Assembly: GCF_036240795.1 (NCBI RefSeq)
Contig: NZ_CP108454.1
Coordinates: 7,066,001-7,130,000, forward strand
Source: Streptomyces sp. NBC_01268
GTDB taxonomy: Bacteria; Actinomycetota; Actinomycetes; Streptomycetales; Streptomycetaceae
Length of the DNA: 64,000 nt
Direction of reading: 5' to 3'
In this document: piece by piece, positions 18,601 through 26,454 of the stretch
Numbering within the stretch: position 1 is the first letter of the stretch
Layout of the letters: every line of letters begins with the position of its first letter
Notes under the pieces: model-generated
What the model saw: the letters and a program-made list of their open reading frames with translations, nothing else
Told to the model about the DNA's origin: nothing
The model's database searches: none
Made by a program: the position numbers and the translations under genes

Positions 18601-21018
18601 GTGACTTCAGGGTCCGGTGCGACCGCGACCCCCGAAGTGCTGGCCTTGGCCAAGGTCGTCTCCCGGTTGCGTGCCGAAGTCGTGGACCTGGAGAACCTGG
18701 CCGCGACGACGGCCGTCGTGGAACGGGCCAAAGGCGTGCTGATGGGCCGCGAAGGCGTCACACCGGACGCGGCCTACCAGCTGCTGCTCGATCACGCCGC
18801 CCGGCAGCGGCGCACCCTCCTGGAGGAGTGCTGGATCACGCTGGGTCGCACCGGCGGGCACGTGGTGTCACCACCCCCGGAGGCGGCCGACCCGACGGCT
18901 CGGGCCGCGCCGCCGGCACCGGAAGCCTCGCCCTTCCGTACGAGCCGCTACGTCGCCGCCGCCGACGGCGGCACCCGCCCGCCCGGGGATCGCGCGCTCC
19001 TCGCCGGCCTGGCCCGGGAGCTGGCCCACGTCCGCACCCCGGAGGAGATCGCCCAGCTGCTCCGGACGCTGCTGGCCGACGCCGCGGACGTCGACGCGGT
19101 GATGATCTACACCGTCGCCTCGGCCGGCAGCCTGCGCCTGATCGGGCACGCCGGAACCGGGGACGCGCTGGCCGACCAGTGGAGTCACATTCCTCCGCTC
19201 AGCGGCATCGCCGGAATGGAGGCCATCGCCGCCGGGCAGCCGGTGTGGCTCGAAGACCCGGAGTCGGACGCCGCCCGGTACCTGCTGATCGGCGATCCGC
19301 CCGAGCGGTGGCCCTCGCGCGCCTGGCTGCCCGTCCCCACCGACGGGAACGTGACCGCGGTCGTCGGGTTCTTCCGGGGGCGGCACGGGCCGTTCGACGT
19401 CCGGACCAGGGCGCTGCTGCGGCGGGCGGTCAGACTCTGCGGCGGGTCCTTGCGCGAGGACCGGGACCGCTACCGGGACGCCCTGCGGCGAGAGGACGTC
19501 GACGCGATCCAGACGGTCCTCGACGCGCTGTCCGGGCCCGCGGCCCTGCTGACGCCCCTGTTCACGGCCGAGGGCGAGGTGGAGGACTTCCGGATCGACG
19601 CGGCGGCGCCGGAGTCGCTGGACGTGACCGGACGGCGCGGCAAGGAGCTGGTGGGCCGACGGCTCCTGGAGAACTACCCGACCGTCGCGGGCACCGCGCT
19701 CTGGGAGGGGTACCTGGACACGCTGACCACGGGCGAGGTCTACGAGGGCGAGCCCTTCGTCTACGAGGAAGTGACCGCCGGGGTACCGCAGGAGTCCGTG
19801 TACTCGGTCCGGGCGTCCCGGCTGGGCGAGCGCCTGGTGGTGTCCTGGATCCGCCACGACGCCGCGGAACGGGAGACCCGTCTGCTGGACGACCTGCAGC
19901 GGCTGGGCAACCTCGGCTGGGCCCACTGGGACCTGGTCACCGACTCCATCACCTGGTCCGACCAGGTGTACGCCGTCTTCGACCGCGATCCCGCCCTGGG
20001 GCCCATGCGGCTGGAGGAGCTGCCCCGGCACCTCCTGGCGGAGGACCTGCCGCGGATGGGCGCGGCGGTGCAGCGGCTGCTCGGTGAGGGCGTCGCCGTC
20101 GACCAGTACTTCCGCATCACCACCGAGCGCGGCGTGCGGCACCTCCGGGTCGTCGCGGAGGCGCAACGCGACGCGGGCGGCAGCCCGGTGGAGGTGCACG
20201 GCTTCTTCCAGGACCTGACCGAGCTGCGGGACGCCGAGCTGGCCCTGCGCGAGAGCGAACGCGCCAACCTCGTCCAGCGCGGCATGCTGAAGGCCGAACG
20301 CGCGCTCGGCGCGCGGCTCCAGGACACCCTGCTGCCGATCCCCGAGCAGTCGCTGGAGCTGGCCGGTCTGTGCGTCGACGTGGCGTACGTCCCCGTCGAC
20401 AGCGGACTGAACGTCGGCGGCGACTGGTACTCCGCCATCGAACTCCCCGACAAGAGCGCGCTGTTCGTCGTCGGAGACGTCGCCGGACACGGTCTCGCCG
20501 CGGTGGGGACCATGGCGCAGCTTCGGTTCACCACCAAGGGCATGAGCGTGACCGGATCGCCGCTGCCCGACGTGCTCGACCGTCTCAACGCCCTTCTGCT
20601 GCACACTGCTTCGGACACGGGCGGCGCCACCGCCACGGCGGTCATGGGGCGCTACGAGCCCTGGACGCACCGCCTGACCTGGGTGAGGGCGGGCCACCTC
20701 CCGCCCTTGCTCATCCGCGATGGCGAGGCCCGCTTCCTCCCGCAGCCCGAGGGCACCCTGCTCGGTGCCGCGTCCGACTCGACGTACACGCAGGACGTCA
20801 TCGAACTGCGGCCCGGCGACCATCTGTTCTTCTACACGGACGGCCTCGTCGAGGAGCCGGGCCAGGACATCGACACCGGCCTCGTCCAACTGGCCGACAC
20901 GGCCGCCCGGCTCGTGCGGGAGGTCGAGAGCGGCATGCTCGCCAAGACCCTCGCCGACCTGCGCCCGCGGAACCGCGACGACATCTGCGTCCTGGAGATC
21001 CGCGTCCCCGAGGAGTGA
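18601..21018 (+). CDS. ANTAR-GAF-PAS-SpoIIE (PP2C-type) multidomain phosphatase
   Basis: 805 residues from GTG 18601, favoured by GGAGGG 7 bp upstream; an in-frame ATG at 18586 is the alternative. The N-terminus (about residues 20-85) is an ANTAR-like module: ATTAVVERAKGVLMGREGVT followed by PDAAYQLLLDHAARQRRTLL. A GAF domain (about 130-290), one or two PAS-like segments (about 300-540) and a C-terminal SpoIIE/PP2C phosphatase (about 580-800, with NVGGDWYSAI, GDVAGHG and FYTDGLVE) follow. Such proteins dephosphorylate anti-sigma-factor antagonists in the partner-switching control of stress sigma factors. ANTAR modules usually bind nascent RNA hairpins, so their presence on a phosphatase is notable. 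No anti-sigma or antagonist gene is adjacent. Cytoplasmic, no TM. Confidence 0.9.
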   Translation: MTSGSGATATPEVLALAKVVSRLRAEVVDLENLAATTAVVERAKGVLMGREGVTPDAAYQLLLDHAARQRRTLLEECWITLGRTGGHVVSPPPEAADPTARAAPPAPEASPFRTSRYVAAADGGTRPPGDRALLAGLARELAHVRTPEEIAQLLRTLLADAADVDAVMIYTVASAGSLRLIGHAGTGDALADQWSHIPPLSGIAGMEAIAAGQPVWLEDPESDAARYLLIGDPPERWPSRAWLPVPTDGNVTAVVGFFRGRHGPFDVRTRALLRRAVRLCGGSLREDRDRYRDALRREDVDAIQTVLDALSGPAALLTPLFTAEGEVEDFRIDAAAPESLDVTGRRGKELVGRRLLENYPTVAGTALWEGYLDTLTTGEVYEGEPFVYEEVTAGVPQESVYSVRASRLGERLVVSWIRHDAAERETRLLDDLQRLGNLGWAHWDLVTDSITWSDQVYAVFDRDPALGPMRLEELPRHLLAEDLPRMGAAVQRLLGEGVAVDQYFRITTERGVRHLRVVAEAQRDAGGSPVEVHGFFQDLTELRDAELALRESERANLVQRGMLKAERALGARLQDTLLPIPEQSLELAGLCVDVAYVPVDSGLNVGGDWYSAIELPDKSALFVVGDVAGHGLAAVGTMAQLRFTTKGMSVTGSPLPDVLDRLNALLLHTASDTGGATATAVMGRYEPWTHRLTWVRAGHLPPLLIRDGEARFLPQPEGTLLGAASDSTYTQDVIELRPGDHLFFYTDGLVEEPGQDIDTGLVQLADTAARLVREVESGMLAKTLADLRPRNRDDICVLEIRVPEE

Positions 21019-21037
21019 TCCGCCGTGCGCGCGGCCC

Positions 21038-21436
21038 TCACCCCGGATCGCGCGGGAGGAGCGGACCGAGCGGGCCGAGGTCGAGGTTGAGATCGCCCAG
21101 GCTGAAGCCGTGCTGAGCACAGAGTTCGCTCATGCGGTCGTGGAGGGCCAGCAGGGTGGCGCCGAGTTCCTCCTCCTGCTCGTCGGTGAGGTCGCCTTCG
21201 TCGACGCGGCGCAGCGCCTGGCGTTCGATGAGCTGCCTGAGGAGCTCGACCACGGTCAGGACCAGTTTGAGCAGATCCTCCTCGACGGTGTCGGCGCCGG
21301 TGCGGATCCGTCGCGCGGGTGGCCGCCAGACGGAGTCGGCACGCGCCTTCCCGTCGGGCGGGAGGGCGGGCATGACCCTGAGCACGTCCGCCATCGCCTT
21401 GCCGAGGTCGTGCACGTCGGCCCGCTCATCGGCCAT
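21038..21436 (-). CDS. gvpK: Gas vesicle protein GvpK
   Basis: 132 residues from ATG 21436 (a GTG at 21445 is also possible and would overlap the gvpS stop). The core RIRTGADTVEEDLLKLVLTV then VELLRQLIERQALRRVDEGD is the GvpK signature. The C-terminal half is helical (EEELGATLLALHDRMSELCA). Last gene of the gas vesicle operon. It ends 19 bp from the convergent phosphatase gene, with no clear terminator between them. Confidence 0.92.
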   Translation of the reverse strand: MADERADVHDLGKAMADVLRVMPALPPDGKARADSVWRPPARRIRTGADTVEEDLLKLVLTVVELLRQLIERQALRRVDEGDLTDEQEEELGATLLALHDRMSELCAQHGFSLGDLNLDLGPLGPLLPRDPG

Positions 21437-21737
21437 CGGGCTCACCGCCGTCCGCTTGCGACGGACGCGGGGACCCCGCGTCCGTGGCGGAGCCGATCGA
21501 GCCGACGGAGCCGACCGGGCTGACGGAGCCGACCGGGCTGACCGGACCGAGCGGGCCGACCGAGCTGACCGAGCTGACGAGGGCCCGGAGCGAGATCCGG
21601 ACGAGGTCGATGTCGGCGATGGACAGGACCACGTCGCCCGTGATGACGACGCCTCCCGCGAGCAGCCGGTCGAGCAGGTCGACGAGTGCGACCTGACGCC
21701 CGGGCAGGGCCGGGTCGGCCCGGCCGGGGGTGCTCAT
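21426..21737 (-). CDS. gvpS: Gas vesicle protein GvpS (GvpA/J family)
   Basis: 103 residues. The first ~60 carry the conserved GvpA-like fold: VALVDLLDRLLAGGVVITGD followed by VVLSIADIDLVRISLRALVS. The remainder is low-complexity, with repeated SVGPLGPVSPVGSV-type units encoded by degenerate 15-bp DNA repeats (about 21495-21585). Named gvpS by its place between gvpL and gvpK, matching the O-A-F-G-J-L-S-K order known in Streptomyces. ATG 21737 overlaps the gvpL stop by 4 bp. The tail is longer than usual for this family. Confidence 0.88.
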   Translation of the reverse strand: MSTPGRADPALPGRQVALVDLLDRLLAGGVVITGDVVLSIADIDLVRISLRALVSSVSSVGPLGPVSPVGSVSPVGSVGSIGSATDAGSPRPSQADGGEPDGR

Positions 21738-22648
21738 GACACCGGCCCGCGGCCCGGGGGCGGGGGTTCGGGTGGCGGCGGGGGAGCGGTGAACGAGTAC
21801 GGGGCCCAAGGGCCGTTCAGTTCGAGCAGCACTCCGGGAAGGTCGGCTGCTGCGGCCCGGACCGCCGCCCGGAAGGCGCCGGCCGCGGCGTCGGGGACGA
21901 GAAAGGCGTCGTTGACGACGTTCTCCCCGGCCCCCGCTGCGGCCTCTGCCCCGGTCTCCGCGAGCGGCCCGCTCTGCGGAGGGTGGGAGACGTGCCGGGC
22001 CGAGTGCCGACGGGCGATCGCGGCGACGCGGTCGGCGGCGATCCTCGCCTGCCGGTGGTGGTCCTCGTCGGCGTCGCGCTGAGCCCGGCGGGCCCGCAGG
22101 TACGCCCGGCCCGGGCCGGCGGACGGGCCCGTCGCGCCGTCCCTCTCCACGGCGGGTTCCGGAGCCGGGTCCGGAGCCGGAGCCGGGTCCGGGTCCGGGC
22201 CGGCGGCTCGCCCACGCACGTAGATCTTCACGCCGTATTCGGTGTGGGCGGCGAGCTGGGCCAGTCGGGCCGCGAACTGCGGGCTCTGCGCGCTCAGGGC
22301 CCGCACGGCGCGGGAACGGTCCTGGTAGAGCGTCGCCATGCGGAGGGGGAGGACGGTGGTGCGGGCGGCGAGGGCCTCGATGACGAGGTGGTGGGCGCGC
22401 GCGGTGGCCTCCAGCCAACGGAGGTCCTCGAAGCGCTCCGGGAGCACCTCCTCCGCGAACTCGGCCCGGGGAACGTCGCTGACGGCGAAGGCGACGAGGG
22501 GCGGCCCGGCGGCGTCGGGGGCGGCGCCGATGAGGGCGACCCGGCAGCCCGCGACTCCGGTCAGCGTGGACAGGACGTCGTCCAGGCCGGGAGCCGGCGG
22601 CGTGACGCCGTAGACGTAGGTGAGCGCCGCCGCGGGAGCCGCGTTCAT
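21734..22648 (-). CDS. gvpL: Gas vesicle protein GvpL (GvpL/GvpF family)
   Basis: 304 residues. It begins LTYVYGVTPPAPGLDDV, the GvpL/F start, and contains LRWLEATARAHHLVIEALAA plus TTVLPLRMATLYQDRSRAVR. It closes with VLLELNGPWAPYSFT, the conserved GvpL/F C-terminal motif. A Pro/Ala/Asp-rich linker (GPDPDPAPAPDPAPEP) is inserted in the middle. These proteins are minor, probably chaperone-like components of vesicle assembly. The ATG at 22648 overlaps the gvpJ stop (ATGA). Confidence 0.92.
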   Translation of the reverse strand: MNAAPAAALTYVYGVTPPAPGLDDVLSTLTGVAGCRVALIGAAPDAAGPPLVAFAVSDVPRAEFAEEVLPERFEDLRWLEATARAHHLVIEALAARTTVLPLRMATLYQDRSRAVRALSAQSPQFAARLAQLAAHTEYGVKIYVRGRAAGPDPDPAPAPDPAPEPAVERDGATGPSAGPGRAYLRARRAQRDADEDHHRQARIAADRVAAIARRHSARHVSHPPQSGPLAETGAEAAAGAGENVVNDAFLVPDAAAGAFRAAVRAAAADLPGVLLELNGPWAPYSFTAPPPPPEPPPPGRGPVS

Positions 22649-23103
22649 GGTCCGGTCCTCCGCTTCGGGGTGCGGCGCGTCGGACGCACCTCGTCGGCGG
22701 GCTCTTCTTCTTCTTCCTCTTCTTCCTCCTCCTCGCCGCCGGCCACGTAGGGGTCCTCGCCGGAGCCTGCCGTGAGCTCGTCATGGCGCAGCCGCGCGAT
22801 CTCGGTGCGCAGGCGCTCGTTCTCGGCGGCGAGGGAGCGGTCGTGGGGGCGTGAGGAGAGCGACGGGTCGTGCTCCCACCAGTCGATGCCCATCTCCTTG
22901 GCCTTGTCCACCGAGGCGATCAGGATGCGCAGCTTGATGGTGAGGAGCTCGATGTCGAGGAGGTTGATGCGGATGTCGCCGGCGATCACGATGCCCTTGT
23001 CCAGCACGCGCTCCAGGATGTCCGCGAGGCTGGCGGAGGAACTGGACGGATAGCCGCCCATCGCCGGATCGGTGCCGAACCTGCGGCTGACGGGGTCGCT
23101 CAC
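22645..23103 (-). CDS. gvpJ: Gas vesicle protein GvpJ (GvpA/J family)
   Basis: 152 residues from GTG 23103, with GGAGGTGA 8 bp upstream. The family core SLADILERVLDKGIVIAGDI then RINLLDIELLTIKLRILIAS is followed by the GvpJ-specific KAKEMGIDWWEHDP. A coiled-coil segment and a run of eleven consecutive Glu residues (about 22700-22735) lead to a basic tail. It is a minor structural or nucleating protein. It is coupled to gvpL through a 4-bp overlap. Confidence 0.92.
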   Translation of the reverse strand: MSDPVSRRFGTDPAMGGYPSSSSASLADILERVLDKGIVIAGDIRINLLDIELLTIKLRILIASVDKAKEMGIDWWEHDPSLSSRPHDRSLAAENERLRTEIARLRHDELTAGSGEDPYVAGGEEEEEEEEEEEPADEVRPTRRTPKRRTGP

Positions 23104-23200
23104 GAACGTTCACCTCCGTCGTACTGCGTCGTGCTCCGTCGTACTGCTTCGAACCGGCGCCGTGGTGCCGTCGGCCTGCCGCTGCCCGTGCCGCGATCGT

Positions 23201-23449
23201 TCAAGCGCCGCCCGAGCGGTATCGGTCGATCTCCTCCAGGCGGTCGAGCAGCAGGTCTTCCTCCTGCTCGAAGGCCTCCTCGTCGATCTCGCCCGCCACC
23301 AGCTGCCGTTCCAGCTCCGCGAGCCGGGCGACGACCGGCGCCGGGTCGTAGTACTCGGCCTCCGCCTGGTCCGCCACCTGCCGGGCGGCCCACAGAGCGG
23401 CGCGGACCGGGGCCAGCGGCAGCATGACCAGTTGCCCCAGGAGACCCAT
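23201..23449 (-). CDS. gvpG: Gas vesicle protein GvpG
   Basis: 82 residues from ATG 23449 with AAGGAG upstream (an in-frame GTG at 23458 sits too close to that site). The sequence MGLLGQLVMLPLAPVRAALW then AARQVADQAEAEYYDPAPVV is typical of GvpG, a small helical assembly factor. The rest is a charged helix (LERQLVAGEIDEEAFEQEED). It lies between gvpF and gvpJ, with 97 bp before gvpJ. Confidence 0.9.
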   Translation of the reverse strand: MGLLGQLVMLPLAPVRAALWAARQVADQAEAEYYDPAPVVARLAELERQLVAGEIDEEAFEQEEDLLLDRLEEIDRYRSGGA

Positions 23450-23480
23450 CTCTTCCACTCCTTCCGGCCGGGCGGCGAAA

Positions 23481-24194
23481 CTAGGACACGAAGCTGTACG
23501 GCGGGAGCGGGCCGCTGAGCCGGAACTCGACGCCGTCGTCGCCGCTCCGGACCCGCTCGTCGAGGGCCTTCGACACCTCTTCGTCGTCCTGGCGCACGAG
23601 CAGGGACAGGGCGAGGAAGTCGTCCCCCTGGGCGGGGTGGACGACGTGTTCCCGCCCCAGCGGTGCCAGGGAGCGCATCAGGCCCTCCGCCGCATGGGCA
23701 CGGCGTCGCTCGACCTCGGCCGCGACCAGGCGCCCCAGTTCCAGCGGCAGCCGTGGATCCGCGGAGCCGCCGACGATCTCGCGATTGAGTCGCCGGGCCT
23801 CGGGCAGGTCGTCGAGGATCTCCCGGAGGAGCAGGTCCTGCCCACGGGAAGCCTTCACCTGGTACTCGGCGCAGCCGTCGACCCGGGTCAGGGTCGCCCG
23901 GTAGGAGTCCGCGTTCTCGTCGAGCGCCCGCAGCACGGCGGCGTCGTCGGGGGCGGTGTAGCCGAACCTCAGCGGCAGCGGGGTGCCGTCGGACAACAGG
24001 CGCTCCTGGACCGCCTGATGGGCGGCCACGTCGCGCCGCTTCGGACGGATCTCCTCGTCGATGTCGCTGACCACGGCACGCAGCCCGTCCGTGGACACGA
24101 CCCGTACCTCCGCTCCGGTGGATCCGACGCCCGTCAGACCGTCGACCCGGCAGGGGTGGTCGCGCGATGTCACCGCGTAGACGTAGACGGCCAT
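23481..24194 (-). CDS. gvpF: Gas vesicle protein GvpF (GvpL/GvpF family)
   Basis: 237 residues from ATG 24194, with AGGGAG 5 bp upstream; a GTG at 24200 overlaps the gvpA stop. Motifs: AVYVYAVTSRDHPC at the start, LRAVVSDIDEEIRPKRRDVA, TPLPLRFGYTAPDD, and the C-terminal VEFRLSGPLPPYSFV. GvpF binds GvpA and is thought to act early in vesicle assembly. It is shorter than GvpL (no Pro/Ala insert). It starts 2 bp after the gvpA stop. Confidence 0.93.
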   Translation of the reverse strand: MAVYVYAVTSRDHPCRVDGLTGVGSTGAEVRVVSTDGLRAVVSDIDEEIRPKRRDVAAHQAVQERLLSDGTPLPLRFGYTAPDDAAVLRALDENADSYRATLTRVDGCAEYQVKASRGQDLLLREILDDLPEARRLNREIVGGSADPRLPLELGRLVAAEVERRRAHAAEGLMRSLAPLGREHVVHPAQGDDFLALSLLVRQDDEEVSKALDERVRSGDDGVEFRLSGPLPPYSFVS

Positions 24195-24196
24195 GA

Positions 24197-24712
24197 TCAC
24201 TCCCTGTCACGCCTGGCCGGGCGCCGCGCGGGCCTCCGGCGCCGGGGAGGCGGCTGCGCCTCCTCGGTCTCGTACTCGGCGTCCTCGGCGTTCTCGGCGT
24301 CCTCGTTCTCCTCGGCGTCGTCCTCGCTCTCGTCCTCGGCTTCCTCGGCCCCGCCCGACAGCGACTGCGTGACGGCATCGATCGCGCCGCCGAGCGCGCC
24401 CTTGGTCTTGCCCCGACTACCGCCCTCGACCATCTTGCCGACGACGTCGGGGAGCTGGGCGGGAGCGTTCCGGCCCGCTTCCAGGTCCAGGCGGTTGCAC
24501 GCTTCGGCGAAGCGGAGGTAGGTGTCGACGCTGGCCACCACGACCCGGACATCGATCTTGATCAGTTCGATCCCGACCACGGAGACGCGCACGAAGGCGT
24601 CGATGACCAGCCCGCGGTCGAGGATGAGCTCCAGGACGTCGTAGAGGCTGCCGGTCCCTGCCTGGCCGCCGCTTACGGGGCCTCCGCTCGTTCCTTGCGG
24701 CATCACCGTCAT
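24197..24712 (-). CDS. gvpA: Major gas vesicle structural protein GvpA with long charged tail
   Basis: 171 residues from ATG 24712 (AAGGGA upstream). The GvpA core is clear: [20 protein letters not shown] then [20 protein letters not shown] and [19 protein letters not shown]. GvpA forms the ribs of the vesicle wall. The core is followed by a linker, a strongly acidic stretch ([17 protein letters not shown]) and a basic, proline-rich end ([18 protein letters not shown]). Classical GvpA proteins of cyanobacteria and haloarchaea are about 70-80 residues. Even for Streptomyces, where tails occur, the acidic-then-basic ending is marked. Confidence 0.93.
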   Translation of the reverse strand: MTVMPQGTSGGPVSGGQAGTGSLYDVLELILDRGLVIDAFVRVSVVGIELIKIDVRVVVASVDTYLRFAEACNRLDLEAGRNAPAQLPDVVGKMVEGGSRGKTKGALGGAIDAVTQSLSGGAEEAEDESEDDAEENEDAENAEDAEYETEEAQPPPRRRRPARRPARRDRE

Positions 24713-24740
24713 GGCGTGTCCCTTCACGGCTCGGCAGCCC

Positions 24741-25052
24741 TCAGCCGCCGTGCCGGTCGATCATGCCCCGGCTGTATCTCCGGATGCGTTCGTAGGAGAT
24801 CAGGTCGCCGGCCTCGTCCAGCTCGACGCGGTAGCTGCCCATGACGCTGGTGGTGTCGGGGATGCGTTCGAGCTCCACCACCTCCACCACCGCCTCCCAG
24901 CCGTCCTCTGTGGGCTTCAGCGACGACACCGCCTCAGGGCGCCTGCCGAGCAGTTCGGAGAGCTGATCGGCGGCGGCCCGCAGTGCGGCGGCCGCGCCGC
25001 CCTGGGGCCGACGCGGGCGGCGCCGGCGGCGCTCTGGCTCCGGTCCGGTCAT
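24741..25052 (-). CDS. gvpO: Gas vesicle protein GvpO
   Basis: 103 residues, first gene of the operon, with GAGGG before ATG 25052. A basic arginine-rich start ([14 protein letters not shown]) precedes the GvpO domain: [40 protein letters not shown], then [20 protein letters not shown]. GvpO is a small protein present in actinobacterial and haloarchaeal gvp clusters and is probably regulatory or an assembly factor. gvpA follows after 28 bp. Confidence 0.92.
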   Translation of the reverse strand: MTGPEPERRRRRPRRPQGGAAAALRAAADQLSELLGRRPEAVSSLKPTEDGWEAVVEVVELERIPDTTSVMGSYRVELDEAGDLISYERIRRYSRGMIDRHGG

Positions 25053-25253
25053 CTGACGCCCTCGTGAATCGGGTTTCCCTTTGACTCACGCATCTCCCCG
25101 CGGATGCGCGCTCCATTCCGGATAAGACGAACTTTCTTCTCATATGCCGCATATCTGGAGATGGGTTGAGCAGCCACCACATGAGGCCCCGAGCGTCGGG
25201 GGCGGCCTGTGATGTCGACACCGGCCACCGCTCATCCCGAAAGGACGAAGCAG
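25053..25253. promoter_or_regulatory. Divergent promoter region between gvpO and the acidic/lysine-rich gene
   Basis: 201 bp with no gene. It has an AT-richer patch (GGATAAGACGAACTTTCTTC at 25119-25138 and CATATGCCGCATATC at 25141-25155) that is rare in this GC-rich DNA. It must serve transcription in both directions. I cannot assign -35 and -10 boxes with confidence on either strand. Confidence 0.4.
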
Positions 25254-26450
25254 ATGGAGGACACGACCAAGATCGCCCTTGCGGCCGCCATCGCAGGCGG
25301 ATACGTACTGGGGCGGGCGAAGAAGGGCCGCATGGCCCTGTCTCTCGCGACCTATGTCGCGGGGCGCAGATTCGGGCTCCAGCCCGGCCAGCTCGTGGCA
25401 CAGGGGGTGCGGAAGCTGGGGGAGATGCCCCAGACCGCCGAACTCACCGAACAGCTGAGGGGTGAAGCCCTCCAAGCCGGCCGCAAGGCCCTCACGGCCG
25501 CGGCGAACCGCCAGCTCGCCGGCCTCGCTGATTCCGTGCACCAGCGCACCCTGGGCCTCACCCGTGAGGGCGATGAGTCCGACGAGGAGTACGCGGACGA
25601 CGACGGTGAGTACGAGGACGAGTACGAGGACGAGTACGAGGACCAGGACGAGGACCAGGACGAGGAAGGCGAGTACGCGGACGAGTACGAGGACGAGGAC
25701 GAGGAGGAGGAACCGTACGGAGAGGAGCCGGAGGAGCCGGAGGAGCGGACGGAGTCGGCGGACGAGGAGGACGAGCAGGGCGAGGAGGACGAGGCCGCCC
25801 AGGAGGACGAGGAGCGGGAGGCGCCGAAACGGTCGCGGCGCGAGGGATCACGGTCTTCCGCCACTGGTCGCACCCCCTCGACCCGTAAGAGTGCGGAGTC
25901 CGCAGGGTCGTCCGGATCCGGCGGCGCGTCCCGACGCGCACCGGCGAAGAGGTCGGAGACCGCGGACGCGAAGCCGACCGGGAAGACCACGAGGCCGTCG
26001 AAGTCCGCGGAGAGGACCGCCTCCACCGGAGGCCGCTCTGCCGCGAAGAAGCCCACGTCGACGGCGAAGAAGGCACCCGCGAAGAAGGCACCCGCGAAGA
26101 AGGCCACCACGTCGACCACGGCGAAGAAGGCCACGTCGACCACGGCGAAGAAGGCACCGGCGGCCACGGCGAAGAAGCCCACGTCGGCCACGGCGAAGAA
26201 GGCACCGGCGAAGAAGGCACCGGAGAGGAAGACGCCGGCGAAGAAGGCACCGGCGCGGAAGACCGCCTCGTCAGGGGGTCGTACCGCGGCGAAGAAGACC
26301 GCGTCGACGCGGCCCGCCGCCAAGAAGGCGGCGGCGAAACGGGCACCGGCGAAGAAGACCGCCGCGCGCAAGCCCGCGAGCGGCAGCACCGCCAAGAAGT
26401 CCACGCCGGCCAAGAGGACGACGGCACGCAAGCCGTCGACGCGGAGGTAG
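25254..26450 (+). CDS. Gas-vesicle-associated protein with acidic block and histone H1-like lysine-rich tail
   Basis: 398 residues from ATG 25254, with AAAGGA 8 bp upstream. The first ~100 residues form a folded-looking helical domain (KIALAAAIAGGYVLGRAKKG, VAGRRFGLQPGQLVAQGVRK). Next comes an ~85-residue block of Asp/Glu/Tyr (EYEDEYEDEYEDQDEDQDEE and similar), and finally a ~200-residue Lys/Ala/Thr/Pro region built on AKKAPAKKA-type units, much like histone H1 or HupS tails. Such genes are often auto-annotated as DNA primase or histone-like, but there is no catalytic motif. Position beside the gvp operon suggests a gvpY/Z-type accessory gene; that name is uncertain. The GC-rich tandem GCGAAGAAGGC repeats (26040-26260) make the tail prone to length change. 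Confidence 0.8.
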   Translation: MEDTTKIALAAAIAGGYVLGRAKKGRMALSLATYVAGRRFGLQPGQLVAQGVRKLGEMPQTAELTEQLRGEALQAGRKALTAAANRQLAGLADSVHQRTLGLTREGDESDEEYADDDGEYEDEYEDEYEDQDEDQDEEGEYADEYEDEDEEEEPYGEEPEEPEERTESADEEDEQGEEDEAAQEDEEREAPKRSRREGSRSSATGRTPSTRKSAESAGSSGSGGASRRAPAKRSETADAKPTGKTTRPSKSAERTASTGGRSAAKKPTSTAKKAPAKKAPAKKATTSTTAKKATSTTAKKAPAATAKKPTSATAKKAPAKKAPERKTPAKKAPARKTASSGGRTAAKKTASTRPAAKKAAAKRAPAKKTAARKPASGSTAKKSTPAKRTTARKPSTRR

Positions 26451-26454
26451 CGCC

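Noticed and set aside
26040..26260. Tandem GCGAAGAAGGC units as a possible CRISPR or satellite array
   Set aside because: They are in-frame codon repeats for AKKAP-type residues within a coding sequence, without unique spacers.
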